64,000 bases of DNA from JADLFV01 sp964471555 (GTDB lineage Bacteria > Planctomycetota > Phycisphaerae > Phycisphaerales > Phycisphaeraceae): positions 1-64,000 of the forward strand of contig CAYYGM010000006.1 in NCBI GenBank assembly GCA_964471555.1, given 5' to 3'. The notes beneath the pieces are model-generated. The model was given only the letters and a program-made list of their open reading frames with translations. It was not told the DNA's origin and ran no database searches. Each line of letters begins with the position of its first letter. Within the stretch, counting starts at the first letter, position 1. Made by a program: the position numbers and the translations under genes. Shown in pieces: positions 33,604-42,492 of this stretch.

Positions 33604-35571
33604 ATGGAAGTTTCCCGCGAAAAAATCCCCGTCCGTCTCTACAGCGACGCCGCCGAGGCCGGTCGAGCCGTGGCCGCCGAGATCGCCCAACTGATCCGCC
33701 AGCGCCAGGCCGAAGGCCGCAATGCCGTGCTCGGTCTGGCCACCGGCTCCACGCCCACCAGCGTCTATGCCGAGCTGGTCCGACTGCACCGCGAAGACGG
33801 CCTCAGCTTCCGCAACGTCATCAGCTTCAACCTCGACGAATACCTGCCCATGCAGCCCGACGCGCTGCAGAGCTATCGCCGCTTCATGCGTGAGCACCTG
33901 TTCGATCACATCGACATCGAACCGGCCAACGCCCACGTGCCCGACGGCACCATCAGCATCGATGAAGCGCCGCACTACTGCGCCGCTTACGAGAAAGCCA
34001 TCGCCGACGCCGGCGGCATCGACCTGCAGATCCTCGGCATCGGCCGCACCGGACACATCGGGTTCAATGAGCCCGGCTCCAGCCGCGACAGCCGCACGCG
34101 ACTCATCTGGCTCGATCAACTGACCCGCATGGATGCCGCCAGTGATTTCTTCGGCATCGAACACGTGCCCAGCCGGGCCATCACCATGGGCGTCGGCACC
34201 ATCCTCAGCTCCCGCCGCATCATCATCATGGCCTGGGGCGAAGGCAAAGCCCCCATCGTGGCCCAGGCGGTCGAAGGCCCCATCACGCCCACCGTCGCGG
34301 CCAGCTTCCTGCAGGAACATCCCAACGCCAGCTTCGTGCTCGACAACGCCGCCGGCGCTGAGCTAACCCGGCTCAAGTGCCCGTGGCTGATCAGCAAGGT
34401 CACCTGGACGCCGCAGTTGATTCGCCAGGCGGTGCTGTGGTTGGCGCGGCGAGTGGAAAAACCCATCCTCAAGCTCACCGATGCCCACTACAACGAGCAC
34501 GGCCTGCAGGAGTTGCTTGCTGAGTTCGGCCCGGCCTACGAAATCAACCTCGGCGTCTTTCGCACCCTGCAGCGCACCATCACCGGCTGGCCCGGCGGCA
34601 AACCCGCTGATGAGCGTCAGCCCGGCGACATCGTGCGCGACACCGATCGCGTGTTCCCCAAGCGAATCCTGGTCTTTTCGCCGCACCCCGACGATGACGT
34701 GATCTCCATGGGCGGCACGCTCATCCGTCTGGCTGATCAGGGCCACGAGGTGCACGTCGCTTATCAGGTCTCCGGCAGCATCGCGGTCTTCGATGAGGAT
34801 GCGATCCGCTTTGCCGACTTCGCCAGCGAGTTCAACAGCCTGTTCAACATCGACCAGAAACAGACCGACCACATCGAGCAGCAGATCGAACAGTTCCTGC
34901 GGCAGAAGCAGCCGGGCCAGGTTGATTCGCCGCTGGTGCAGCAGATCAAGGCCATCATCCGTCGCGGCGAGGCCCGCGATGCCGGGCGCTACTGCGGCAT
35001 TCCCGTTGAACGTCTGCACTTCCTGGACATGCCCTTCTACGAGACCGGCACCGTGCGCAAGAAGCCTTTGGGTGAAGATGACATCAAGGTGGTCATGGAC
35101 CTGCTGGAGCAGATCAAGCCGCACCAGGTGTATGCGGCCGGCGACTTGAGCGATCCGCACGGCACGCACCGCGTGTGCCTGGTGGCGATCTTCGAAGCCA
35201 TGCGCCGACTGCGCGAGCGCGACTGGGCGGCTGACTGTGATGTCTGGCTCTATCGCGGCGCCTGGCAGGAATGGGAGCCGCAGCGCATCGACATGGCGGT
35301 GCCGCTGTCACCCTGCGAGCTGGAGCGCAAGCGGCAGGCGATCTTCAAACACGAATCGCAGAAGGACAAAGCCCTGTTCCCGGGCCCCGATCAGCGCGAG
35401 TTCTGGCAGCGGGCTGAGGATCGCAATCGCGCCACCGCCCGACTCTACGACCAGCTCGGGCTGGCGGAGTACGAAGCCATCGAAGCCTTCGTCCGCTGGG
35501 AAGAATCGCCCCGCGCCTCATCCGACAAGGCAACGGACGTGACCCGGCAGCAGCAGGCTGCGCAGCGATAG
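33604..35571 (+). CDS. nagB: NagB-like glucosamine-6-phosphate deaminase fused to PIG-L deacetylase
   Basis: The 655-residue protein has two enzyme domains. Residues about 10-270 are NagB-like (GLATGSTPTSVYAEL, FNLDEY, GIGRTGHIGFNEP, TMGVGTIL). The general-base Asp of E. coli NagB (GNDGH) is Thr here, a substitution I recall in Bacteroidota-type homologues. Residues about 355-620 are a PIG-L/LmbE zinc deacetylase with HPDDDVISMGG and the downstream PHGTHR His pair. The fusion could remove acetate from N-acetylglucosamine phosphate and then deaminate the product. A GTG at 33547 would extend it by 19 residues, but ATG 33604 fits the family. Confidence 0.9.
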   Translation: MEVSREKIPVRLYSDAAEAGRAVAAEIAQLIRQRQAEGRNAVLGLATGSTPTSVYAELVRLHREDGLSFRNVISFNLDEYLPMQPDALQSYRRFMREHLFDHIDIEPANAHVPDGTISIDEAPHYCAAYEKAIADAGGIDLQILGIGRTGHIGFNEPGSSRDSRTRLIWLDQLTRMDAASDFFGIEHVPSRAITMGVGTILSSRRIIIMAWGEGKAPIVAQAVEGPITPTVAASFLQEHPNASFVLDNAAGAELTRLKCPWLISKVTWTPQLIRQAVLWLARRVEKPILKLTDAHYNEHGLQELLAEFGPAYEINLGVFRTLQRTITGWPGGKPADERQPGDIVRDTDRVFPKRILVFSPHPDDDVISMGGTLIRLADQGHEVHVAYQVSGSIAVFDEDAIRFADFASEFNSLFNIDQKQTDHIEQQIEQFLRQKQPGQVDSPLVQQIKAIIRRGEARDAGRYCGIPVERLHFLDMPFYETGTVRKKPLGEDDIKVVMDLLEQIKPHQVYAAGDLSDPHGTHRVCLVAIFEAMRRLRERDWAADCDVWLYRGAWQEWEPQRIDMAVPLSPCELERKRQAIFKHESQKDKALFPGPDQREFWQRAEDRNRATARLYDQLGLAEYEAIEAFVRWEESPRASSDKATDVTRQQQAAQR

Positions 35572-35641
35572 TTCGCTCATCAATCGTTCGACAAGTTCAT
35601 TCATCGTTTCGCTTCATCCCGTCATCCCAAGGAGTCACTTC

Positions 35642-36424
35642 ATGGAAGTCATCATCAAGCCGGACTACCAACAAATGAGCGTGGCGGCCGCCAAACAGAT
35701 CGCCGACGTGCTCAATCGCAAGCCCAATGCCGTGCTGGGCATGGCCACCGGCTCCACGCCCCTGGGCCTCTACCGCGAACTGGTCCGCCTGCACCGCGAG
35801 GAAGGCCTCGACTTTTCCCAGGTGACCACCTTCAACCTCGATGAGTACGTCGGCCTGCCCGTCACGCATGAGCAGAGTTACCACTACTTCATGCACGAAA
35901 ACTTCTTCAAGCACGTCAACATCCCCCGCCAGAACATCTACATCCCCTCCGGCACCACCAGCAACTTCCCCTCATTCTGCCAGTGGTACGAGCAACGCAT
36001 CCGGGATTGCGGCGGCATCGACGTGCAGATCCTCGGCATCGGGTCCGACGGCCACATCGCCTTCAACGAACCCACCAGTTCGCTCAGTTCGCGCACCCGC
36101 CTCAAAACCCTGGCCAAACCCACCATCGAAGACAACGCTCGCTTCTTCCAGAACAAGGAGCAGGTGCCGATCTACGCCATCACCATGGGCGTGGGCACCA
36201 TTCTGGAGGCTGACGAGATCGTCCTGCTGGCCAACGGCAAGAACAAAGCCGCCGCCATCGCCGCCGCCATCGAAGGCCCTGTCACCAGCATGATCACCGC
36301 CAGCGCCTTGCAGTTGCATCCCGACACGCGTGTTTATCTCGATGAAGATGCGGCCGGACAATTGCAGATGCGTGAGTACTACGACTGGGTGTTGAAGATG
36401 AAACCCGGCGCGCCGAAGGCGTAA
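35642..36424 (+). CDS. nagB: glucosamine-6-phosphate deaminase
   Basis: This 260-residue protein converts glucosamine-6-phosphate to fructose-6-phosphate and ammonia. MATGSTPLGLYREL binds phosphate, FNLDEYVGLP carries the first catalytic Asp, and GIGSDGHIAFNEP keeps the Asp-x-His-x4-Glu set lost from the fused copy upstream. An AAGGAG site lies 8 bases before ATG 35642. It follows the fusion gene by 70 bases, so both deaminase-type proteins are made together. Confidence 0.93.
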   Translation: MEVIIKPDYQQMSVAAAKQIADVLNRKPNAVLGMATGSTPLGLYRELVRLHREEGLDFSQVTTFNLDEYVGLPVTHEQSYHYFMHENFFKHVNIPRQNIYIPSGTTSNFPSFCQWYEQRIRDCGGIDVQILGIGSDGHIAFNEPTSSLSSRTRLKTLAKPTIEDNARFFQNKEQVPIYAITMGVGTILEADEIVLLANGKNKAAAIAAAIEGPVTSMITASALQLHPDTRVYLDEDAAGQLQMREYYDWVLKMKPGAPKA

Positions 36425-36435
36425 ACCGTCGATCC

Positions 36436-36496
36436 GCCGCTTGCGGCTTCGCGCGACCGTCCGCATTCCGAAGGGGTTCGCGAAGCCGCCAGCGGC
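36436..36496. repeat. 18-bp inverted repeat between nagB and pta
   Basis: Arms 36436-36453 (GCCGCTTGCGGCTTCGCG) and 36479-36496 match at 17 of 18 positions with a 25-base loop. It lies in the 93-bp nagB-pta gap. It may stabilise or attenuate the operon mRNA. Confidence 0.7.
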
Positions 36497-36517
36497 AAAA
36501 CAACCAAGGCACCTCTC

Positions 36518-37507
36518 ATGGACATCATCCAGCAATTCATCGAGTCCGCCAAAAAGCGAAAACTCACCGTCGCCCTGCCCGAGGGCCAGGACGAGCGCGT
36601 TCTCACCGCCGCCCGCCGCCTGTGCGATGAGGGCATCGCTCGCCCCATTGTCCTGGGCAAGCGTGAACAGATTGAAGCAGCCGCCAGTCAGGCCGGCGTC
36701 GGCCTCGACGGCATCGACACCATCGATCCGCGCGAAAGTGACAAGCTCGACGCCTACACCCGCACCTACGTGGGCAAGCGTGATCTGGACCAGCGCGTCG
36801 CCCGCCGCATGGTGCTGCGCCCGCTGTTCTATGGCGGCATGATGGTGCGCAGCGGCGATGCCGACACCATGGTCGCCGGCGTCGCCACCGCCACCGCCAC
36901 CGTCATTCAGGCCGGTGCTTTGACCGTCGGCTACGCACCCGGCATCGAGACGGCCTCCAGTTTCTTCCTGATGGTCATCCCCAGTTTCCAGGGCCAGACC
37001 GACAAGCCGTTCATCTATGCCGACTGCGCGGTCAACATCTCACCCACCCCCGAGCAACTGGCGGACATCGCACTGGCTTCGCACGCCAGCGCCGCCCGCC
37101 TGCTCAACGAAGAGCCGCGCGTCGCGTTGCTGTCGTTCTCCACCAAGGGCAGCGCTTCGCACATTCAGGTCGATCAGGTCAACGAAGCCCTGGTCATCAT
37201 CAAGCAGCGTGCGGGCAATCTGAAAATCGACGGCGAACTTCAGGCCGATGCCGCCATCATCCCCTCCGTGGGCGCACGCAAGGTCAAAGACGCCGGCCCC
37301 GTGGTTGGTCATGCCAACGTGCTGATCTTCCCCGATCTCAATGCCGGCAACATCGCCTACAAACTCACGCAATACATGGCCAACGCCCGCGCCATCGGCC
37401 CGTTCCTGCAGGGCTTCGCCAAACCCATCAGTGATCTGTCGCGCGGCGCCAGTGCGGCTGACATCGTCGCCACCACCGCTGTCTGTCTGGCTCAAGTCCA
37501 AGGTTGA
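36518..37507 (+). CDS. pta: phosphate acetyltransferase
   Basis: The 329-residue single-domain Pta interconverts acetyl-CoA and acetyl phosphate. The N-terminal LTVALPEGQDERVLTAARRL, the central GVATATATVIQAGALTVG and the C-terminal GPVVGHANVLIFPDLNAGNIAYKL motifs are all present. It is followed 24 bases later by ackA, the usual partner. In this operon the pair probably handles acetate released by the PIG-L deacetylase. Confidence 0.93.
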   Translation: MDIIQQFIESAKKRKLTVALPEGQDERVLTAARRLCDEGIARPIVLGKREQIEAAASQAGVGLDGIDTIDPRESDKLDAYTRTYVGKRDLDQRVARRMVLRPLFYGGMMVRSGDADTMVAGVATATATVIQAGALTVGYAPGIETASSFFLMVIPSFQGQTDKPFIYADCAVNISPTPEQLADIALASHASAARLLNEEPRVALLSFSTKGSASHIQVDQVNEALVIIKQRAGNLKIDGELQADAAIIPSVGARKVKDAGPVVGHANVLIFPDLNAGNIAYKLTQYMANARAIGPFLQGFAKPISDLSRGASAADIVATTAVCLAQVQG

Positions 37508-37531
37508 ACTTCCATCCCACGGGGAGCCGTG

Positions 37532-38731
37532 ATGAAAGTCCTGGTCGTCAACTGCGGTAGTTCCTCGATCAAGTACCAGTTGTTCGAGATGCCGAAGCGT
37601 CTGGTGCTGTCCAAAGGGCTGGTCGAACGCATCGACGATCGCGAGTCGGCCATGTCCTGGACCCAGGGCGAGCAGTCTCATCGCCGCACCTGCGAAGTGC
37701 GCGATCACGAGGAAGCGATGGCGTTGATCCTGGAAACGCTGCTGGCTGGCGACGGCGAAGCGGTGCTGACAGATATCAGCCAGATCAAGGCGGTCGGTCA
37801 TCGCGTGGTCCACGGCGGCGAAGCGTTCACCGGCTCGGTGCTCATCGATGAAAAAGTCATCGCCTCCATCGAGCGCGTCGCGGACCTCGCACCTCTGCAC
37901 AATCCGCCCAACCTTGTCGGCATCCGCGCTGCCATGCACGAAATGCCCGACGTGCCGCAGGTCGCCTGCTTCGACACCGCCTTCCACACCACCATTCCAC
38001 CCGTGGCTTACCTCTATGCCTTGCCCTACGAGCTCTATGAAAAGTTCGGCATCCGCCGCTATGGTTTCCACGGCACGTCGCATCGTTACGTCGCCCGCCG
38101 GGCTGCGGAAATGCTCGGCCGGCACAAGTACGACATCAACTGCATCACCTGTCACCTGGGCAACGGCAGCTCCGCGGCTGCCATCCGCAACGGACGCAGC
38201 GTCGATACCTCCATGGGCCTGACGCCCCTGGAAGGTCTGGTCATGGGCACCCGCACCGGTGACTTCGATCCCGCCATTCTCTTCTACCTGGCGGACAAAG
38301 GCTACGATGCCGCCACGCTCAACGACATGTGCAACAAGAAGAGCGGTGTACTCGGATTGTCGGGATTGTCCAACGACATGCGCACGCTCGGCGAACAAGC
38401 CCGGGCCGGTCACAAAAGGGCGCAACTGGCCATCGACGTGTTCTGCTATCGCATCAAGAAGTACATCGGCGCTTACGCAGCCGTGCTCGGCCGCCTGGAC
38501 GCGGTGATCTTCACCGGCGGCATCGGTGAAAACGCCGCCGACCTGCGGGCCGAGATGTGCAGCAACCTCGACCTGCTGGGCATCAGCATTGACGAACAGC
38601 GCAACAGCGAAACCGTCGGCCGCGAAGGCCGCATCACCACCGATGCCAGTTCCACCGCCGTGCTGGTCATCCCCACCAACGAAGAAGCCGCCATCGCCAA
38701 CGACACCTACGAACTGAGCCAGTCCGCTTGA
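37532..38731 (+). CDS. ackA: acetate kinase
   Basis: This 399-residue protein transfers phosphate between ATP and acetate. Key motifs are VVNCGSSSIKYQL near the start, GHRVVHGGE, FDTAFHTTIP, YGFHGTSHRYV (catalytic His and Arg), CHLGNGSSAAAI and FTGGIGENAA. A GTG three bases upstream is also in frame. It is encoded directly after pta, giving a full acetate-acetyl-CoA route. A nested inverted repeat follows the stop codon. Confidence 0.95.
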   Translation: MKVLVVNCGSSSIKYQLFEMPKRLVLSKGLVERIDDRESAMSWTQGEQSHRRTCEVRDHEEAMALILETLLAGDGEAVLTDISQIKAVGHRVVHGGEAFTGSVLIDEKVIASIERVADLAPLHNPPNLVGIRAAMHEMPDVPQVACFDTAFHTTIPPVAYLYALPYELYEKFGIRRYGFHGTSHRYVARRAAEMLGRHKYDINCITCHLGNGSSAAAIRNGRSVDTSMGLTPLEGLVMGTRTGDFDPAILFYLADKGYDAATLNDMCNKKSGVLGLSGLSNDMRTLGEQARAGHKRAQLAIDVFCYRIKKYIGAYAAVLGRLDAVIFTGGIGENAADLRAEMCSNLDLLGISIDEQRNSETVGREGRITTDASSTAVLVIPTNEEAAIANDTYELSQSA

Positions 38732-38738
38732 AAAACAA

Positions 38739-38912
38739 TTGAACCGCAGCGGCGCGGAGGACACAGAGAAAGCAACACATGAACCGCGGATGAACGCTGA
38801 TGAACACGGATAAATTAAAAACACAGAATCCCATCTGCGTTCATCTGCGTCTGATCCGCGTTTATCCGCGGTTTCTGCCTTCCTCTGTGCCCTCCGCGTC
38901 TCTGCGGTTCAA
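38739..38912. repeat. nested inverted repeat, two elements one inside the other
   Basis: The outer arms 38739-38770 and 38880-38912 are CGCAGAG/CGGAGG-type. The inner arms about 38780-38811 and 38833-38873 are made of CGGATGAACGC-type units; the right inner arm has an extra unit. The element lies between ackA and the DUF4954 gene on the same strand and ends 28 bases before the start of the latter. Confidence 0.85.
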
Positions 38913-38939
38913 CTCTTCCAGCCTCTAAGGAGCCGCGCC

Positions 38940-40889
38940 GTGCATCAACCGCTCACGCCGAAACAGATCGAGCAACTGCAACAACAAGGCTGCCGCGCTG
39001 CGGACTGGTCGAAGGTCCGTGTTGCATTCGACTTCGACCCCGCTCGCGTTCACAACGTGCGCTTTGAAGGCGATGTGACCCTCGGCGCGCTGACCGGCGA
39101 TGTCACCAGCGCCTCCGGCCTGTCGCGCCCCTGTGTCATTGAAGATGCCTGCCTCATCGACTGCACCATCGGCAATAACGTCCGCATCGCCCGCATCGGC
39201 ACGCACATCGCCCACTACCACATCTCGCACGGAGCGTGCATCGAAGACGTCGGCCTCATGCAGACCAACCCCGGGGCAACCTTCGGCAACGGCGTCGAGA
39301 TCGAGGTGCTCAACGAGGGCGGCGGCCGCGAGGTGATCCTGTTCAACGAGTTATCAAGTCAGTTCGCTTACCTGCTCTGCCTGCATCGCTTCCGCCCCGC
39401 CTTCATCGACAAGCTGATCGCCATGGCCCGCGCTGCCGCCGATCGCGCCAAATCCGACACCGGCCGCATCGGTCATGGGGCCAGGCTCGCCAACGTCGGC
39501 AAACTCATTGACTGCAACATCGGCGACGCAGCGACGATCTGGGGCGCAACCTCACTGGTCAACGCCACCATCCTCAGCGCCCCCGATGCGCCCACGTTGA
39601 TCGGTGATGCCGTGCAGGGCCACAACTGCATCGTGGCTGAAGACACGCAGGTGACCGAAGGCGCGATCCTCAGCAAGACCTACGTGGGCCAGGGCTGCCG
39701 CGTGGGCAAGCAGTTTTCCGCGGAAAACACGCTGTTTTTCGCCAACTGCGAAGCGTTCCACGGCGAAGCCTGCAGCGTGTTCGCCGGGCCCTACACCGTC
39801 ACCCATCACAAGTCCACGCTCCTGATCGCCGCCCTGTTCAGCTTCTACAACGCCGGCAGCGGGACCAATCAATCCAACCACATGTACAAGCTCGGCCCGG
39901 TCCACGAAGGCAAGCTCGAGCGCGGCTGCAAGACCGGCTCGTTCAGTTACATGATGTGGCCCTGCCGCGTCGGACCGTTCTCCGTGGTCCTGGGCAAGCA
40001 CACCCGCAACTTCGACCTGTCACTGTTCCCCTTCAGTCACATCGAAGCCGACCACGCCGGCCGCTGCTCGTTCGTGCCCGGGCTCAACCTCTCCACCGTC
40101 GGCACCGTGCGCGACGGCGCCAAGTGGCCCGCCCGCGATCGCCGCAAAGGCAACGTCAAACGCGATCGCATCGACTTCGACGTGTTCAGCCCCCTGACCG
40201 TCGGCCGCATGATCCAAGCTTCCGAGCACCTTAAACAGTTGCAGAAGACCACCGACCGCTCGATCGATGAGGTGACGATCAACGGCGCAACCGTCAAGCG
40301 CGTATTGCTGCGCACCGGCGCCAAATTCTACGACCCCGGCATTCAGTGTTACCTGCTGGAAAAAATCGCCGCCCGTCTGGAAGCCGGTCAATCCCTCGCG
40401 CCCACATCGGATGCCGCGTTCAGTGAAGACTGGCTCGATATCTGCGGCCAGATGATGCCTCGCCAACGTATGCAGGATCTCTACGCCACCGTGGAGTCGG
40501 GCAAAATTACCGACCTGGCAGCTTTTGAAGCCGCGCTCGATGACATCCATCGTCACTACGCCGAGGACGAATGGGCCTGGATTCGCTGGGCGTATCAGCG
40601 CGTGTCCGGCACCGAATTGGAATCCGCCGATCCGGCCGCCCTGGCTGATCAACTGCTGGCCGCCAAGACCAAGTTCCTCAACCTCATCCTGATCGATGCC
40701 GGCAAGGAGTTCGACGAACAGACGCAGACCGGTTTTGGTCACGATGGCGAATCTGCCGACCGTGCTGCCGACTTCGCCGCTGTGCGCGGCGACTATGATC
40801 ACAACAAGTTCGTCCAGCAGATGAAGCAAAGCATCGAGCAGTTGGGTCAGCGCATCGAGGCCCTGAAGAAAAAGCTATCCGCATCATGA
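38940..40889 (+). CDS. DUF4954 protein with left-handed beta-helix
   Basis: The 649-residue protein starts at GTG 38940 with TAAGGAG upstream. Residues about 60-330 are a hexapeptide-repeat region (IEDACLIDCTIGNNVRIA, GAILSKTYVGQGCRVGKQ), the left-handed beta-helix of acyl- and nucleotidyl-transferases. The C-terminal third is helical and ends in a coiled coil (QMKQSIEQLGQRIEAL). The family is uncharacterised; in planctomycetes and Bacteroidota I associate it with amino-sugar genes, as here. Acyl transfer to or from an amino sugar is possible, and an ACP gene follows. Confidence 0.8.
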   Translation: MHQPLTPKQIEQLQQQGCRAADWSKVRVAFDFDPARVHNVRFEGDVTLGALTGDVTSASGLSRPCVIEDACLIDCTIGNNVRIARIGTHIAHYHISHGACIEDVGLMQTNPGATFGNGVEIEVLNEGGGREVILFNELSSQFAYLLCLHRFRPAFIDKLIAMARAAADRAKSDTGRIGHGARLANVGKLIDCNIGDAATIWGATSLVNATILSAPDAPTLIGDAVQGHNCIVAEDTQVTEGAILSKTYVGQGCRVGKQFSAENTLFFANCEAFHGEACSVFAGPYTVTHHKSTLLIAALFSFYNAGSGTNQSNHMYKLGPVHEGKLERGCKTGSFSYMMWPCRVGPFSVVLGKHTRNFDLSLFPFSHIEADHAGRCSFVPGLNLSTVGTVRDGAKWPARDRRKGNVKRDRIDFDVFSPLTVGRMIQASEHLKQLQKTTDRSIDEVTINGATVKRVLLRTGAKFYDPGIQCYLLEKIAARLEAGQSLAPTSDAAFSEDWLDICGQMMPRQRMQDLYATVESGKITDLAAFEAALDDIHRHYAEDEWAWIRWAYQRVSGTELESADPAALADQLLAAKTKFLNLILIDAGKEFDEQTQTGFGHDGESADRAADFAAVRGDYDHNKFVQQMKQSIEQLGQRIEALKKKLSAS

Positions 40890-40906
40890 CGCATCACCCG
40901 CACCCG

Positions 40907-40957
40907 GCGTGGCCGCCGCCCCCGGAAGGACTAACCGTTTAGCCGCCGCGGCCACGC
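40907..40957. repeat. 10-bp stem hairpin between DUF4954 and acpP genes
   Basis: GCGTGGCCGC (40907-40916) pairs with GCGGCCACGC (40948-40957) over a 31-base loop that contains CCCCCGGAAGG, one of the recurring CCCCGGAAG words. It may be a processing site or attenuator. Confidence 0.5.
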
Positions 40958-40991
40958 GGCGCAACACGCAATACCTGGAGGTCAAATACTC

Positions 40992-41225
40992 ATGTCAGAC
41001 ATCGCCGACCGCGTAAAGAACGTCGTAGCCCGCACACTGAAAGTCGATCCCGCCCGCGTCACCGACGAGGCTCGTTTTGTGGAAGACCTGGGGGCCGAGT
41101 CGATCCAGAGCGTCGAGTTGGTCGCTGCCTTCGAGGAAGAGTTTGACATCGAGATGGACGAGCAGGCCGCCCTCGGCGTCAAGAACATCCGCACCGCTGT
41201 GGACTTCATCGCCAGGCACCTGTAG
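40992..41225 (+). CDS. acpP: acyl carrier protein
   Basis: The 77-residue acidic helical protein has the phosphopantetheine attachment Ser in DLGAESIQSVEL (Ser37), slightly different from the usual GADSLD. An AGGAGG-like box (TGGAGG) lies about 12 bases before ATG 40992. No fatty-acid synthesis genes adjoin it in the window. Its place after a beta-helix protein of acyltransferase type raises the chance of a specialised role, but a housekeeping ACP is equally possible. Confidence 0.88.
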   Translation: MSDIADRVKNVVARTLKVDPARVTDEARFVEDLGAESIQSVELVAAFEEEFDIEMDEQAALGVKNIRTAVDFIARHL

Positions 41226-41244
41226 CCCCCGGAAGTGATGGCGA

Positions 41245-41859
41245 TCACGGTGCTGGATTACTTCCGGCAGCCTGTGTCCCTTCCAGCCCGATCATCAGCG
41301 TCACCTCGTCGCCGATCATGTCGAGGCCGGTGTTCATGCCGAAGTCGCTGCGGCGAATGGTGAACGTGGCATCAAAGCCGGTGCGCATCATGCCCATGGG
41401 ATCAACCAGTTGTCCGCCGCGGGTCATGGTGACATCGATGGATTTCGTGACCCCGTGCAGCGTCAGGTCGCCGGTGACGTGATACGTGTCGCCGTCGATG
41501 GTGACCTTGGTGCTCTTGAAGTGCATGTCGGGGAACTGTGCCGCATCGAAAAAGTCAGGCGACTTGAGGTGTGCGTCGCGCTGCTCGTTGCGCGTGTGGA
41601 TGCCGGCCATGGGGACGGTCAGATCAAAACTCGCCTCGGGCCCGGTGGCAAACGAGCCGGATATCTGCTCGAAGTTGCCGTAGAAATCGCACAGGCCCAT
41701 GTGTTTGAGCTTGAACACCACGCTGGAGTGAACCGCATCCACCGCCCAGGTCTGCCCCGGCGCTTGTTCCGTCATCTGCCCCCGGGCCATCAGGGTCAGC
41801 CCCGCCACAATCGCCACGATCGTCAATCCGACATACCCTCGAAGCGCACGATGATTCAT
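41245..41859 (-). CDS. YceI-family periplasmic protein
   Basis: From ATG 41859, with AAGGAG 6 bases upstream, the product is 204 residues with a signal peptide (about 1-28). The lipocalin-like YceI barrel is recognisable from WAVDAVHSSVVFKLKHMG, FDAAQFPDMHFKST and DLTLHGVTKSIDV. Family members bind isoprenoid or amphiphilic ligands in the periplasm. The gene is convergent with acpP. Confidence 0.88.
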   Translation of the reverse strand: MNHRALRGYVGLTIVAIVAGLTLMARGQMTEQAPGQTWAVDAVHSSVVFKLKHMGLCDFYGNFEQISGSFATGPEASFDLTVPMAGIHTRNEQRDAHLKSPDFFDAAQFPDMHFKSTKVTIDGDTYHVTGDLTLHGVTKSIDVTMTRGGQLVDPMGMMRTGFDATFTIRRSDFGMNTGLDMIGDEVTLMIGLEGTQAAGSNPAP

Positions 41860-41916
41860 GGTTGGACTCCTTTCCAACAATGACCGCCACGCGGCCGCGT
41901 TTATTCCACCCGATTT

Positions 41917-42279
41917 TTATTCCCCGGCATACTCGGCCACATTCTCAGCCGACTCACGCACCCGTACCATCGCCAGTTGCGGCAACTGCGGCTTGAGATG
42001 ATCGTAAATCCACTTGGCCAGGTTCTCGGCCGTGGGCACGTTCAGCCCCTCGATTTCGTTGAGAAGCCGGTGATCGAGCTGCTCCACGATCGGCTGTGAT
42101 AGCCGCTTGATCTGGCCGAAGTCAACGACGTAGCCCTTGGCCGGATCGACCTCGCCCTCGACCACCAGGTCCGCCTCGAAGCTGTGCCCGTGCAGCCGCC
42201 GACACTTGTGGCCCTCGGGGAACGTGGGCAGAAAGTGGGCGGAATCGAAGCGGATCGTCTTGGAAATTCGGCTGCGCAT
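41917..42279 (-). CDS. queD: 6-carboxytetrahydropterin synthase QueD
   Basis: The 120-residue enzyme converts dihydroneopterin triphosphate to carboxytetrahydropterin, the second step of queuosine precursor synthesis. Zinc ligands His15, His30 and His32 are seen in FDSAHF and RLHGHSF. The catalytic Cys26 is in the CxxxHGH motif. queE follows the same strand 210 bp upstream of its start, with a nested inverted repeat between them. Confidence 0.92.
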   Translation of the reverse strand: MRSRISKTIRFDSAHFLPTFPEGHKCRRLHGHSFEADLVVEGEVDPAKGYVVDFGQIKRLSQPIVEQLDHRLLNEIEGLNVPTAENLAKWIYDHLKPQLPQLAMVRVRESAENVAEYAGE

Positions 42280-42317
42280 GATCACAGTGTAGGGCTTCGG
42301 GCGGCAACGGTAAACGG

Positions 42318-42491
42318 GTTGAACCGCCAAGACGCCAAGAGTGCCAAGAAATGATTGAGCCGCAAAAAGGCGCAAAAATCGCAGAAGGAAATTGAATATC
42401 ACCTCTGCATTTGCGCATTTTGCGCCTCTTTGCGGTTATTGTATTCTCTGTTTTGGCTTGCTTGGCGCTCTTGGCGTCTTGGCGGTTCAAC
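42318..42491. repeat. nested inverted repeat, two elements one inside the other
   Basis: The outer arms 42318-42348 and 42461-42491 match at 30 of 31 positions, the single difference being compatible with G-U pairing, and consist of CGCCAAGA units. The inner arms about 42358-42384 and 42404-42437 carry GGCGCAAAA units. The element separates queE from queD, which are read in the same direction. Confidence 0.87.
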
Positions 42492-42492
42492 T

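Noticed and set aside
37040..38824. 594-residue open frame on the minus strand
   Set aside because: It is antisense to pta and ackA, both unmistakable on the plus strand.
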